A stretch of DNA of 64,000 nucleotides. Source: Aedoeadaptatus ivorii (GTDB lineage: Bacteria; Bacillota; Clostridia; Tissierellales; Peptoniphilaceae). The translations under genes were made by a program, and so were the position numbers. Positions 24,997 through 34,682 of this stretch are shown piece after piece; the stretch's first letter is position 1, and every line of letters starts with the position of its first letter. The notes beneath the pieces were generated by a model. That model made no database searches and was not told the origin of the DNA. It worked only from the letters and a program-made list of their open reading frames with translations. The stretch spans positions 62,001 to 126,000 of the forward strand of contig NZ_LR134523.1 of NCBI RefSeq assembly GCF_900638585.1, given 5' to 3'.

Positions 24997-25833
24997 ATGA
25001 AACGAAAGCATGTACTCTATATCCTCTGTGTGGCGCTGATCGTCCTCTTCAGCCTGGGGCCGATTGTGTGGTGCTTTATCATCAGCATCAGCCCCGAGCA
25101 GGAGATGCTCACCGCCGGGGGCGGGGTTCTCCCCTCGCGCGTGCTCTTCACCCACTACGCGGACATCTTCGACGCCTCTAGCAAGGCGCACCAGGCGGTC
25201 TTCGGGGGCCTCGCAAACAGCATCAAGATTTCGCTGCTGACCATCGCCCTGGGCGTGCCGATCTCGTACTTGACCGCCTACGGGCTAGCGCGCTTCGACT
25301 TTCCCCACAAAACGCTCTATGTCCGCCTGTTGCTGCTCACGGTGGTGATCCCGGTGTTTACCACCATCATCCCCGTCTACAATGTGTTCCGCGAATTGGA
25401 CCTCTTGGACAATATCTTTTGGAACTGCGTCATCTATATCTCCTCGTTTTTGCCGCTCAACACCTGGATTATGATGAACTACATCAAAGAGCTGCCCGAA
25501 GAACTGTGGCAGGCGGCGGCAATCGACGGCTTCAGCGAGCGCGAGATCTTTACGCGCATCGCCCTGCCGCTTTCAAAGCCCATCCTCCTCACCACCACCC
25601 TGATTCTCTTTCTGATGGCGTGGAAGCAGTATATGATCCCCATGATCCTGCTCTCGTCCTACGAAAATAAGCCGCTGACGATGATCCTTTCGGAATTTAT
25701 GACCCGATACGCCATCGACTACGGCACCATCGCCGCGGTGGGCGTAGTGTCGGTCTTGCCGCCGGCGATCGCGGCGATCCTCTTTCGAAAATTCCTGGTC
25801 TCGGGCCTCGCCGCCGGGGCGGTCAAGCGATAG
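24997..25833 (+). CDS. ABC permease, MalG-type
   Basis: A 278-residue second membrane subunit with six hydrophobic segments. The EAA-type loop reads ELWQAAAIDGFSEREIFTRIALPL near residues 168-191. It begins three bases after the first permease stop. The MalG-type C-terminus (extracellular helix, then LVSGLAAGAVKR) is typical of CUT1 systems. A bidirectional terminator follows. Confidence 0.92.
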   Translation: MKRKHVLYILCVALIVLFSLGPIVWCFIISISPEQEMLTAGGGVLPSRVLFTHYADIFDASSKAHQAVFGGLANSIKISLLTIALGVPISYLTAYGLARFDFPHKTLYVRLLLLTVVIPVFTTIIPVYNVFRELDLLDNIFWNCVIYISSFLPLNTWIMMNYIKELPEELWQAAAIDGFSEREIFTRIALPLSKPILLTTTLILFLMAWKQYMIPMILLSSYENKPLTMILSEFMTRYAIDYGTIAAVGVVSVLPPAIAAILFRKFLVSGLAAGAVKR

Positions 25834-25837
25834 AGAC

Positions 25838-25880
25838 ACAAAAACGGAGCCTCCCGAGAACGAGAAGCTCCGTTTTTTGT
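25838..25880. terminator. Bidirectional intrinsic terminator
   Basis: Arms ACAAAAACGGAGC (25838-25850) and GCTCCGTTTTTTGT (25867-25880) flank a partly paired loop. It ends the permease operon and the convergent Lrp gene. Confidence 0.9.
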
Positions 25881-25888
25881 GGGAAAAA

Positions 25889-26380
25889 TTATTTTTCCTG
25901 AATGCGGATCGTGTTGTGTTCGCGAATGTCCTTGCCCTTCACCTGATTCAAGGCGCCGATGGTATTGGTGCGCTTGATGGTGATGCTTTCCCGCAGGCGC
26001 ATCAGAAAATCGTCGAGCGCCTTGGAAGAAGTGGACTTAATGCGGATTAAAAATTGATACTCTCCCATCAGCTTCCAGCAGTCGGTCACTTCGGGGGAGG
26101 ATTTTACGTATTCGATAAATTCGTCGAGGGTGTTGTCTTCCTCGGATATGTCGATCAGGCAGAAGGAGTGGATATACGAATCGTCCTCTTCTCCGCCCAA
26201 TAGGATGGTATAGCCCGCGATGACGCCGGCGTCTTCTAAGCGGTGGATCCGGTTTCGGGTGGCAGAAACGGACAGACTGACCTTTTTGGCGATATCGCTC
26301 AAGGACGTCCGACTGTTTTCGTTCAGCAGGGTAAGAATATAGGTGTCTATGGAATCACCGGTAAATCGATTTATGTGCAA
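25889..26380 (-). CDS. Lrp/AsnC-family transcriptional regulator
   Basis: A 163-residue Lrp-type regulator: an N-terminal HTH (about residues 12-60, LSDIAKKVSLSVSATRNRIHRLEDAGVI) and a C-terminal RAM ligand domain (about 70-150). Such proteins sense amino acids and usually act as octamers. The start is TTG at 26380, nine bases after GGAGG; no ATG or GTG is available in frame nearby. The start codon lies in the 3' arm of a GTGCA-T6-TGCAC hairpin next to the ribosome site, which may limit translation. The TATAAT-like -10 of the minus strand is at 26424-26429. Its targets are not shown by position. Confidence 0.88.
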   Translation of the reverse strand: MHINRFTGDSIDTYILTLLNENSRTSLSDIAKKVSLSVSATRNRIHRLEDAGVIAGYTILLGGEEDDSYIHSFCLIDISEEDNTLDEFIEYVKSSPEVTDCWKLMGEYQFLIRIKSTSSKALDDFLMRLRESITIKRTNTIGALNQVKGKDIREHNTIRIQEK

Positions 26381-26855
26381 AAAAATGCACCTCCCTTAAT
26401 GCAAAATAAAACTACTTAACCGTATTATACCAAAAAACCGACTTGTTTTCACGGTGGGGTTAATAAAATTTGCAACAAATTTTCCATCTGCCTCGCGACT
26501 TCTCACGCGGCGGCCGGCGGCGGGAAAACGGGGAGAATTTCAGGATATCGATGTGGGTTTCAAAAAATCACAAGGCGACGGGAGAACTTCTCTCCTATTA
26601 AGCGAAAAGGCCAAAAAAATTTTATCCGAAAAATCAGAGAAAGTACAAGGAAAACTATACCGCCGCCGGCAGAATCGGAAATTGCATATATTATATGATT
26701 TACAGCGAAAATTGAGTAATTTCCTTCTTATATACTGCAAGATTTCGGATTCTTTCCGATAGTTTTGCTTTAGCAGATCGAGAGTACTATAATGTTGATG
26801 AATTGCGGAAAACGGATTTCCGTTCCCGCCGTTGTATGGAAAGGGGCTATGTTTT
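26381..26855. other. 475-base intergenic region before the V-ATPase operon
   Basis: AT-rich. It holds the lrp promoter (minus-strand TATAAT at 26424-26429) and the ntp promoter at 26765-26793. A frame at 26454-26762 has no ribosome site, and I see no other element. Confidence 0.65.
26765..26793 (+). promoter_or_regulatory. Promoter of the V-ATPase operon
   Basis: TTGCTT (26765-26770), exactly 17 bases, TATAAT (26788-26793). The leader to the first start codon would be about 55 bases. Confidence 0.78.
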
Positions 26856-27164
26856 TTGGAACAGTTAATTCGAAATGTCATAGACTTGGACGAAAAGACA
26901 AAGAAGATGGTGGAATCGAAGGAATCCGCCATCCGCAACGAAAAATCGCAGATGCAGAAAATATTTTCAGAGATGGAGGTAGAACAGCGGGAGCGCTCGA
27001 AGCAGGTGGCCCGCGAACAATACGACGAGATCTACGGCGAGGCCCGCGCGGTCGTCGACGAAATCGCCGAAAACAATCGCAAGATGTTAGATCGTGTCGA
27101 CGAAATTTACAATCGACATAAAGAGGAGTTGGTGGAAGAAGCCTTCAATCTCCTGGACATTTAG
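26856..27164 (+). CDS. ntpF: V-type ATPase stalk subunit G/H (NtpF-like)
   Basis: A 102-residue, almost wholly alpha-helical, charged protein (KTKKMVESKESAIRNEKSQMQKIF and similar), typical of the peripheral-stalk subunit G/H that forms a coiled coil with subunit E. It is the first gene of the ntp operon. TTG at 26856, nine bases after AAGGGG, is the start; the same frame extends to another TTG at 26832, but that passes through the ribosome site. Identification rests on composition, length and position, since this subunit is poorly conserved. Confidence 0.8.
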   Translation: MEQLIRNVIDLDEKTKKMVESKESAIRNEKSQMQKIFSEMEVEQRERSKQVAREQYDEIYGEARAVVDEIAENNRKMLDRVDEIYNRHKEELVEEAFNLLDI

Positions 27165-27175
27165 CGGGTGGTAAT

Positions 27176-28195
27176 GTGAATTATGCTGCAGTGAATACGA
27201 AAGCGGTGGCAGTCTACGCCCGCTATTTGAAAGCAGAAATTCCCCTGAAACTCCTGGAAGCGGGAAACTTAAAGGACGCCGTAAAAATCCTCGAAGAGAG
27301 CTGGGGGCTTTCCCTCGGCGATTCTCCCGATCTGTTACAGATCAATGTGGAGATGGAAAAAAAGGTGTACGAGGCGCTCTCGAACTTCGTCTATTATCTT
27401 CAGGGCGAGAGCCGAAAGTTTTACGAGGCGCTCCTTTTGCGCTACGAACTCCGGGATTTGAAGCGGATCTTTCGGGCGGTCTACCACCACGAAAATATCG
27501 ATATGGTGAGAAACAGTATGCTCGCCTTCGACGCCTCTCTCTTGCCCGCCGACGAGGAGATTTCGGGGGAGCACCTGTTCGAGATCCTCTCTCACACCCA
27601 ATACGGGCGCATGCTCTCGGTCTATAAAGACGTGCCGGGCGACCGGATCCTCTTTTACATCGAAATGGAGCTCGACCGGGCGTATTACGAAAACCTCCTC
27701 AAAGAGGCGGAAAAGCTAAAGGGCGCGGACAAAAAGGTCGCCCTCGCGCTATTGAATCGCCACGTCGACCTGTTGAACATCCTCTACATCTATCGGGGTA
27801 AGAAGACCTACGACATACTGAGTACCGAGATGGCGAACTTCGTCATCCGCGGCGGCAATATCCCCCGGCACAAGTTGCAGGACTGGGTCTATGCCGACGA
27901 CGTGGCCGCTTTGGTGGAGGCCGTGGGGCATTCTTCCTTTTCTTTTTTGTTCAAAAAGGGCAGAGAAGATCATATGACCGATATTTATTCGTCCCGGGAC
28001 TTATCCGAGGTCTACCGGGAGCATTTCTTACACGCGGGGCAGACCATCGCCAAGGTACTGGCGATCTCGGTGCTGTTGGAATTCGCCGTTCGCGACGTAT
28101 CTACGGTGCTCGAAGGCCTGCGCCTGGGATTCGGAAAGCAAGTAATACGGAATCTGTTGACGATTCCCGTAAAGGAAGGTGAAGTATGGCAGTAG
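27176..28195 (+). CDS. ntpC: V-type ATPase subunit C (d-like, NtpC)
   Basis: A 339-residue subunit of the V0C/d family, a funnel-shaped helical protein that connects the rotor ring with the central stalk. NYAAVNTKAVAVYARYLK at the N-terminus and YELRDLKRIFRAVYH near residue 85 are family features. GTG 27176 follows GGGTGG. The end overlaps the start of ntpI by ten bases, suggesting translational coupling. Confidence 0.9.
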   Translation: MNYAAVNTKAVAVYARYLKAEIPLKLLEAGNLKDAVKILEESWGLSLGDSPDLLQINVEMEKKVYEALSNFVYYLQGESRKFYEALLLRYELRDLKRIFRAVYHHENIDMVRNSMLAFDASLLPADEEISGEHLFEILSHTQYGRMLSVYKDVPGDRILFYIEMELDRAYYENLLKEAEKLKGADKKVALALLNRHVDLLNILYIYRGKKTYDILSTEMANFVIRGGNIPRHKLQDWVYADDVAALVEAVGHSSFSFLFKKGREDHMTDIYSSRDLSEVYREHFLHAGQTIAKVLAISVLLEFAVRDVSTVLEGLRLGFGKQVIRNLLTIPVKEGEVWQ

Positions 28196-30144
28196 AAAAA
28201 ATGGTCATGCTCAGCGTCGTCGGTCGCCTGGACGATATGGAAGACATCCTCTTCGATATCCTCGAGTCCGAGTCGCTGGACATGGTCGATGCCATGACCC
28301 AGTTGTCTGAAAACAGCAATATCTACCGATTGGAAGACAATGTGGAGATGGTCGTCGACCTGAACAATCTGGCGCCTTTTCCCCAAGACCCGGGCATTCG
28401 CTCCCGGGCGAACGAGGCGCAGAAGCTGGTGGAGTACTTCGGCATCGATTCGATCCCCGTCCACCGCATCGATCCCTCGTCGGATCAGACGCAGCGGTTT
28501 GAGGCGCTGATCGAGCGGGTAGAGCCCTTGCGCAAGGAATACGAAGACATCAACCGCAAGCTCGAAGAAGCCGAAAACTTTAAGCGCAATGTCGAGCTCT
28601 TCAAGAACGTCGACGTGGACCTAAACAAGATCCGCGATTTGGAATACTTTTCCGCCCGCTTCGGCCGGCTCGAAAAGTCGTCTCGGATCCGGCTTAAGGA
28701 AAGCTACGAAAACCTCTTGGCGCTCGTATTCCACACCGGTTCCTTCGAAGACGAAGAGGTCTATATGATCCTCTATCCCAACGAAGTCGCCGACGAGATC
28801 GACCGGGTCTTAAAGTCCCTCCACTGGATCGACATTCCAATTTTGGAACACGCCGAGGGCACCGCAAAGGACACCCTGGCGCATTTGGAAGAGAACGAAA
28901 AGCGCCTCCACCGCCGTATGGCGGTCATGGAAGACGAGCGGGAAAAGATCTACACCGAAGACCGGGAGAAGGTCAAAGACATCCTCGCCCACGCCCTCTT
29001 TATGGGACGGGTGGAAGAGGCGAAGCAGAAGATGGCCCGCTCCAACAAGTACTTCCTCGTCACCGGCTGGACCGACGAGGACGGGGTAGAGGAGATCCGA
29101 AAGCGGACCGAAAAATACCCCGAACTCACCGTCACCGTACAGGGGGAGGAGGCGGCGGAAAAGGGCATTACGCCGCCGACGAAGCTATCGAACCCCTCGT
29201 TCTTTAAGCCCTTTGAGCTCTTGGTTCGCATGTACGGCATTCCCCACTACAACGAGATCGACCCGACCATCTTCGTCGGCATTACCTATATGCTCCTCTT
29301 CGGCGCCATGTTCGGCGACGTGGGGCAGGGGCTGATCTTCGTCCTGATGGGCTGGCTGGTCGCCAAAAAGTGGCAACCCGATATGGGGGGCCTGCTTATG
29401 CGCATGGGGGCGGCGTCGACGGTATTCGGCTTTTTGTACGGATCAGTCTTCGGCAACGAAGAACTGATCCCCGCCCTGTGGATGCGGCCCTTCGAGAACA
29501 TTTCGCAGGTGCTCGTCATCGCCATCGGCTTCGGGATCGTGCTCTTATTGCTCGCCTACGGCATGAACTTCTTAAACGCCATCAAGAACAAAGACGTCGC
29601 CGGGGGGCTTTTCGGCGAACACGGCCTATTCGGCTTTTTGGTCTTTATTATGCTGCTTCTGATGATCCTCGATGTGGCGGGTGTGGTGACGATCCTCCCC
29701 ATGTGGGTCGCCGCGGCGATTTTGATCGCCTCCATGCTTTTGATGATCTTCAAAAAGCCCATTATCGCCAAACTCACCGACACCGAGCTGCATTATGAAG
29801 GCGGCAAGTCCGGCTACTTTATCGAAAGCTCGTTTTCGATGATCGAGCTGTTGATCTCGACGCTTTCGGGCATCGTGTCCTTTATCCGGGTAGGCGCCTT
29901 TGCCATCAACCACGTGGGGCTCTTTATGGCCTTTCACGTAATGGCCGAAATGGCCACGCATAGCGTCGGGAATATACTGATCCTGGTGCTCGGCAATGTC
30001 CTCATCATCGGCTTGGAGGGCCTGATCGTGTTTATTCAGGGCCTTCGTTTGGAATATTACGAACTCTTCAGCAGATATTACAGCGGCAACGGTCGCGAAT
30101 TCCGTTCCGACAAGCTCCGCCTCACGAAAGGCAAACAAAAATAG
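28186..30144 (+). CDS. ntpI: V-type ATPase subunit I (a-like, NtpI)
   Basis: A 652-residue subunit with a cytoplasmic N-terminal half (about 1-345, with coiled-coil segments) and a C-terminal half with seven to eight membrane helices. It forms the ion half-channels against the K ring. LLFGAMFGDVGQGLIF and, near the end, ISFIRVGAFAINHVGLFMAF-type sequence with the functional arginine (VSFIRVGAF) are visible. GLEGLIVFIQGLRLEYYELFSRYY is the conserved C-terminus. ATG 28186 follows GGAAGG. Confidence 0.95.
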   Translation: MAVEKMVMLSVVGRLDDMEDILFDILESESLDMVDAMTQLSENSNIYRLEDNVEMVVDLNNLAPFPQDPGIRSRANEAQKLVEYFGIDSIPVHRIDPSSDQTQRFEALIERVEPLRKEYEDINRKLEEAENFKRNVELFKNVDVDLNKIRDLEYFSARFGRLEKSSRIRLKESYENLLALVFHTGSFEDEEVYMILYPNEVADEIDRVLKSLHWIDIPILEHAEGTAKDTLAHLEENEKRLHRRMAVMEDEREKIYTEDREKVKDILAHALFMGRVEEAKQKMARSNKYFLVTGWTDEDGVEEIRKRTEKYPELTVTVQGEEAAEKGITPPTKLSNPSFFKPFELLVRMYGIPHYNEIDPTIFVGITYMLLFGAMFGDVGQGLIFVLMGWLVAKKWQPDMGGLLMRMGAASTVFGFLYGSVFGNEELIPALWMRPFENISQVLVIAIGFGIVLLLLAYGMNFLNAIKNKDVAGGLFGEHGLFGFLVFIMLLLMILDVAGVVTILPMWVAAAILIASMLLMIFKKPIIAKLTDTELHYEGGKSGYFIESSFSMIELLISTLSGIVSFIRVGAFAINHVGLFMAFHVMAEMATHSVGNILILVLGNVLIIGLEGLIVFIQGLRLEYYELFSRYYSGNGREFRSDKLRLTKGKQK

Positions 30145-30154
30145 GAGGATTCCC

Positions 30155-30574
30155 ATGGAAAAGATTTTATTTTTCGCATCTCTGATCGTCATCTCTACCA
30201 TCGTGGCAGGCTTTATCTATCTCGAGCGGGGCGTATCCGCCGACCGCGCAAAGCTGAAAAGCGCGATGCGGACCAATCTCGCCGTATTTATCCCCACCGT
30301 CGTGGCGGCCTATGTGCTCCTCGTCCCCGGCGTCGTAGAAGCGGCGACCGCCCCCGCCGAAGTGAACGGCCTGGGCCTTTTGGCGGCGGCGCTCTCTACG
30401 GGCCTTGCCACCATCGGCACGGGCTATGCCGTCGGCGTCGTCGGCAGCGCCGCATTGGGCGCGGTGAGCGAAGACGATTCCATCTTGGGTAAGACGCTGA
30501 TCTTCGTCGGCCTGGCGGAAGGGATCGCCATCTACGGTCTGATTATCTCCATTATGATTCTGGGGAAACTGTAA
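30155..30574 (+). CDS. ntpK: V-type ATPase rotor subunit K (c-ring proteolipid, NtpK)
   Basis: A 139-residue proteolipid with four hydrophobic segments. The last two (about 72-100 and 114-137) form the usual c-type hairpin. The ion-binding carboxylate is Glu122 in GLAEGIAIYG. The first two segments do not look like a second full c hairpin, and the linker around residue 65 is short and polar. The protein is shorter than Enterococcus hirae NtpK (156 residues), and the glutamine seen in well-studied sodium sites is not evident in the first helix of the hairpin. Whether the ion is H+ or Na+ is open. It overlaps ntpG by one base (TAATG). Confidence 0.9.
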   Translation: MEKILFFASLIVISTIVAGFIYLERGVSADRAKLKSAMRTNLAVFIPTVVAAYVLLVPGVVEAATAPAEVNGLGLLAAALSTGLATIGTGYAVGVVGSAALGAVSEDDSILGKTLIFVGLAEGIAIYGLIISIMILGKL

Positions 30575-30882
30575 TGCGCTCCAGGGTCATATCCAGAGAC
30601 AACGAAATGCTCGTGGCCCTCAGAATGAGCGGTTTTAAAGGGGTATATTGTTCCGATGCACAGGAACTGAATGCCGCCTTTGACGCGGCGCTTCTCGACA
30701 AGGAGATCGGCATGATCATCTTAAACGAGAAGGACTTCCGCGAATTGGAAGAAAAAGTGCTCGCGGTAAAAGAAAAAAAACGCAGTCCCTTTATCTGCAC
30801 CCTGCCCGGCAGGCGGGGCTACAGCGAAAAGGATTTTATCCTGAAATACGTTCGCGAAGCCATCGGGATTAAACTGGAGTAG
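30574..30882 (+). CDS. ntpG: V-type ATPase subunit F (NtpG)
   Basis: A 102-residue central-stalk subunit with the alternating beta/alpha fold of subunit F (VALRMSGFKGVY, EIGMIILNEKDF). It helps couple subunit D rotation to the ring. The start ATG shares its A with the ntpK stop. It is followed by ntpE 12 bases later. Length is as in other bacterial V-ATPases. Confidence 0.88.
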   Translation: MRSRVISRDNEMLVALRMSGFKGVYCSDAQELNAAFDAALLDKEIGMIILNEKDFRELEEKVLAVKEKKRSPFICTLPGRRGYSEKDFILKYVREAIGIKLE

Positions 30883-30894
30883 ACAGGTGATACA

Positions 30895-31521
30895 ATGCTG
30901 CAAATCGAAAATAAATTAGAGCTCTTTGAAAACGTCGTATACAAGCGGCGCATGCTTGATTTGGACAAGCGAAAAGAAGTTTGGGAGGAGGAACGCAAAG
31001 ACCTCCTCAAGAAAAAGTCGGAAGTGCTCGGAGCGGAAAAGACGCGCATCGTCAAGCGACGGGAAGATTTGGCGCGGATTCAAGGCAACGAACAGATCGC
31101 CAAGGCGCGGGAAGACGAGCGCGTGCTTCGGCTAAAAAAGCTGAACCAGCTCGAGGAAGACTTCGTCGAGGCGATTCGGGCGCGCGTCGGGGAATACACT
31201 CACACCCCCGCCTACGGCGAAGATTTGATGAAAGACATCGACGCCTCCTTGGCCGAACTCACCCCGGGCGAGTTTCGCATCGGCCTCGTACAGGCGGATA
31301 CCGATCGCTATCTCGACGAAATCCTCGCCCGGGCCGAGGAAAAGGGATTTACCCTAAAGCCCTTTGTCCTCGAGGACTACCGCATCGGCGGGCACACCAT
31401 CAGCGACATCGAGCGCACCTACAGCTTTAACTCCGACCTCTATACCAAGATCGAAGGAAAGCGCTACGAAATCGGAAAACTTCTCTATCGCCTGTTCCGG
31501 GAGGAGTTGGATTATGTCTAA
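30895..31521 (+). CDS. ntpE: V-type ATPase subunit E (peripheral stalk, NtpE)
   Basis: A 208-residue subunit: a long charged helix (about 1-105) that pairs with the G/H subunit, and a C-terminal globular domain that binds the catalytic head. GHTISDIERTYSFNSDLYTKIEG fits the end of the globular domain. ATG 30895 follows AGGTG. It overlaps the start of ntpA by eight bases. Confidence 0.87.
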   Translation: MLQIENKLELFENVVYKRRMLDLDKRKEVWEEERKDLLKKKSEVLGAEKTRIVKRREDLARIQGNEQIAKAREDERVLRLKKLNQLEEDFVEAIRARVGEYTHTPAYGEDLMKDIDASLAELTPGEFRIGLVQADTDRYLDEILARAEEKGFTLKPFVLEDYRIGGHTISDIERTYSFNSDLYTKIEGKRYEIGKLLYRLFREELDYV

Positions 31522-33301
31522 AGCAGGAAAAATTGCAAAGATCAACGGCCCCGTCGTCATCGGCCGCCCCATGGGCGACTTTACCATGCGGGAGATGGTG
31601 CAGGTCGGGGACAAGAAGTTGATCGGCGAGGTGATCGCCATCCGCGGCGACGAGGGCACCGTACAGGTTTACGAAGAGACCGAGGGCCTAAAGCGCGACG
31701 AAGACATCGTCTCGACCGACGGCCCCCTATCCGTGCGTCTGGGCCCGGGGCTGATCGGCAATATGTTCGACGGCATCGAGCGGCCCTTAAACCGCATTAA
31801 GGATCTCTACGGCGACTTTATCCCCGAGGGGATCGGGCTCATGAACCTCGATCTCGAAAAGAAATGGCCCTTCGTCCCCGCCGTCTCGGTGGGAGATATC
31901 GTAGAGGGCGGCGCGATCTTCGGCACCGTAAAGGAAAGCGAGATCATCGACCATAGGGTCCTCGTGCCGCCCAAGACGCGCGGCAAGGTTGTTTGGATCG
32001 CCGAAGCGGGGGACTACAATATCGTGGAGCCGGTGATGAAGATCGCCACCGAGCGGGGCAAAGAAGAGATCGCCATGAGCCACGAATGGCCCGTGCGGAT
32101 CCCCCGTCCCGTCGAAAAATATGCCGATGCCAATCAGCTTTTGGTGACCGGCCAGCGGGTACTCGACGTATTCTTTCCCATCGCAAAGGGCGGCACCGTC
32201 GCCATTCCCGGCGGATTCGGTACCGGTAAGACCATGACCCAGCACTCCATCGCCAAGTACTGCGATGCGGACATTATCGTCTATATCGGCTGCGGCGAGC
32301 GGGGGAACGAAATGACCGAGGTACTCGAGGACTTCCCCGAGCTGATCGACCCCAATACGGGCAAGCCCCTGATGGAGCGGACCATTTTGATCGCCAATAC
32401 ATCCAATATGCCGGTCGCCGCCCGCGAGGCGTCGATCTACACCGGCATCACCATCGCCGAGTACTTCCGCGACCAGGGCTATCACGTGGCGATGATGGCG
32501 GATTCCACCTCCCGCTGGGCCGAAGCCCTGCGCGAGATCTCGGGCCGTCTGGAAGAAATGCCCGCCGAAGAAGGCTACCCCGCCTATCTGCCGTCCCGCA
32601 TCGCCTCGTTCTATGAGCGCAGCGGATACGCCAAGACCTTAAACGGCGCGGAGGGATCGGTAACCACCATTGGCGCGGTATCCCCGGCCGGGGGTGACTT
32701 CTCGGAGCCGGTGACCGAAAACACCCGCCGCTTCGTCAACACCTTCCTCGCCCTGGACAAGGACCTGGCGTACTCGCGTCACTATCCCGCCATCCACTGG
32801 CTCAACAGCTACTCGGGCTATGTGCAGGCGCTTTCGAACTACTACGATAACCGCCTCGACGGGGATCTGCCCACCCTTCGCAAGAAGTTTTTGGGGATCC
32901 TCCACGAGGAGGCGCGGCTCCAGGAGATCGTCATGCTCGTCGGCGAGGACGTGCTGCCGGACAAGGAGCGGTTTTTGCTCCAGATCTCGAGAATCATCAA
33001 GGACGGCTTTTTGCAACAAAACGCCTTCCACCCCACCGACGCCTATGTGCCCTTGGAAAAGCAGTTCGAGATGCTTCGCATTATCGACACGCTCTACGAA
33101 GAGGGCAATCAGGTGCTGGATCTGGGCGTTTCCATCGAAGAGGTCAAAAACGAGACGCTCTTTTCCAAGGTGGTCAATATGAAGTACAATATCGACAACG
33201 ACGACTTAAACGCCTTTACCCGCCTGAGCAACGAGATTCAGGACTATTACCGGGAGCTGCGGATCGAATACGGCGTATCGGAAGAGCAGATGGGAGAGTG
33301 A
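31514..33301 (+). CDS. ntpA: V-type ATPase catalytic subunit A
   Basis: A 595-residue catalytic subunit. Walker A is GGFGTGKT at residues 233-240 and the catalytic glutamate lies in [15 protein letters not shown]. The non-homologous insert typical of V/A-type A subunits lies between about 115 and 190, which with the length rules out an F-type beta subunit. The start is ATG 31514, giving [15 protein letters not shown]. An upstream extension of 50 codons would lie wholly inside ntpE and is rejected. V-type enzymes in fermenting anaerobes usually hydrolyse ATP to pump ions, but can also make ATP. Confidence 0.96.
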   Translation: MSKAGKIAKINGPVVIGRPMGDFTMREMVQVGDKKLIGEVIAIRGDEGTVQVYEETEGLKRDEDIVSTDGPLSVRLGPGLIGNMFDGIERPLNRIKDLYGDFIPEGIGLMNLDLEKKWPFVPAVSVGDIVEGGAIFGTVKESEIIDHRVLVPPKTRGKVVWIAEAGDYNIVEPVMKIATERGKEEIAMSHEWPVRIPRPVEKYADANQLLVTGQRVLDVFFPIAKGGTVAIPGGFGTGKTMTQHSIAKYCDADIIVYIGCGERGNEMTEVLEDFPELIDPNTGKPLMERTILIANTSNMPVAAREASIYTGITIAEYFRDQGYHVAMMADSTSRWAEALREISGRLEEMPAEEGYPAYLPSRIASFYERSGYAKTLNGAEGSVTTIGAVSPAGGDFSEPVTENTRRFVNTFLALDKDLAYSRHYPAIHWLNSYSGYVQALSNYYDNRLDGDLPTLRKKFLGILHEEARLQEIVMLVGEDVLPDKERFLLQISRIIKDGFLQQNAFHPTDAYVPLEKQFEMLRIIDTLYEEGNQVLDLGVSIEEVKNETLFSKVVNMKYNIDNDDLNAFTRLSNEIQDYYRELRIEYGVSEEQMGE

Positions 33302-33305
33302 CAGT

Positions 33306-34673
33306 ATGAAGAAAGAATATTTATCCCTCGATACGGTCGAAGGTTCTCTGATCCAACTGTCCGGACTCCATCACGTCAGCTACGGAGAGATCGTCTCTAT
33401 CACCAATGCGGCCACCAAGGAAGAACTGGTGGGCCGGGTGATCGGCATCGACGAAGACGCGGCGACGGTACAGGTATTCGGCGAGTCCATGGGCGTCTCT
33501 ACCGAAAACCTGCGGGTGGTCTTTGAGGGCAAGCCCTTCGAAATCCCCCTTTCGCCTGACATTTTGGGACGCACCTTTAACGGCATCGGCCGGGCCATCG
33601 ACAAGGGCGGGCCGGTCTATGCCGACCGCTTCTACAATGTCAACGGCAGCCCCATGAACCCCGTAGCGCGGGAATACCCCCGTAACTACGTACAGACCGG
33701 GATCCGCGCCATCGACTCGGTTATGACCCTGATCCGGGGGCAAAAGCTTCCGATCTTTTCGGGTTCGGGCCTTCCCCACAACGAGCTGGCGGCGCAGATC
33801 GTCAAGCAGGCGAATATCGTCGGCGAAGACGCGGAGTTTTCCGTCGTATTCTGCGGCATGGGCTTAAAGCGCGAGGTGGCGGCATACTTCATCGACAGCT
33901 TTATGGAAGCCGGGGTTATGGATAAAGTCGTCATCTATATGAATTACGCCGACGACCCCATTATGGAGCGGATCATCGCCCCCAAATGCGCCCTGACCGC
34001 GGCGGAATACCTGGCCTTCGAACAGCACCGCCACGTGCTCGTCATCATGACTGATATGACCAGCTACGGCGAAAGCCTGCGGGAAGTTTCGTCCCAGCGG
34101 CAGGAAGTGCCCTCGAGAAAGGGCTATCCGGGCTATTTGTACTCGGATCTGGCGGCGATTTACGAGCGCGCGGGCATGATCAAGGGCGTCGACGGCTCCG
34201 TCACCCTGATCCCCATCCTCACCATGCCCTCCGACGACATCACCCACCCCATCCCCGACTTGACCGGATACATCACCGAGGGGCAGATCGTACTGAGCCG
34301 GGAACTCAACGGGCAGGGGATCTACCCGCCGGTAGACATCTTAAATTCCCTCTCGCGGCTTATGAAAGACGGGATCGGCGAGAAGTACACCCGCAAAGAC
34401 CACGCCGACGTATCGGCACAGCTCTTCGCTTCATACTCCCGCTGTATCGAAATCCGCGCCCTGGCGCAGATCATCGGCGAGGAAGAGCTCTCCGAAAACG
34501 ACCAAAAGATTATGGAATTCGGCCGCCGCTTCGAAAACGAGTTTATCGGCCAGGATTATAACGAATCCTCGACCATCGAAGAGACTCTCGATGCGGCGTG
34601 GGGACTCCTCCGCATCCTGCCGAGAGAGAGCCTGGTGCGGATCGATCCCAAGATCTTGAACGAGTATCTGTAG
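33306..34673 (+). CDS. ntpB: V-type ATPase regulatory subunit B
   Basis: A 455-residue non-catalytic nucleotide-binding-fold subunit alternating with A in the hexameric head. [15 protein letters not shown] stands where a P-loop would be, as in all V/A-type B subunits. [22 protein letters not shown] is the family signature. It starts five bases after ntpA. Confidence 0.96.
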   Translation: MKKEYLSLDTVEGSLIQLSGLHHVSYGEIVSITNAATKEELVGRVIGIDEDAATVQVFGESMGVSTENLRVVFEGKPFEIPLSPDILGRTFNGIGRAIDKGGPVYADRFYNVNGSPMNPVAREYPRNYVQTGIRAIDSVMTLIRGQKLPIFSGSGLPHNELAAQIVKQANIVGEDAEFSVVFCGMGLKREVAAYFIDSFMEAGVMDKVVIYMNYADDPIMERIIAPKCALTAAEYLAFEQHRHVLVIMTDMTSYGESLREVSSQRQEVPSRKGYPGYLYSDLAAIYERAGMIKGVDGSVTLIPILTMPSDDITHPIPDLTGYITEGQIVLSRELNGQGIYPPVDILNSLSRLMKDGIGEKYTRKDHADVSAQLFASYSRCIEIRALAQIIGEEELSENDQKIMEFGRRFENEFIGQDYNESSTIEETLDAAWGLLRILPRESLVRIDPKILNEYL

Positions 34674-34682
34674 GAGCATCGT

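Noticed and set aside
26454-26762. 102-codon frame in the intergenic region before ntpF
   Set aside because: AT-rich, no ribosome site, and it ends just before the ntp promoter; no recognisable protein features.
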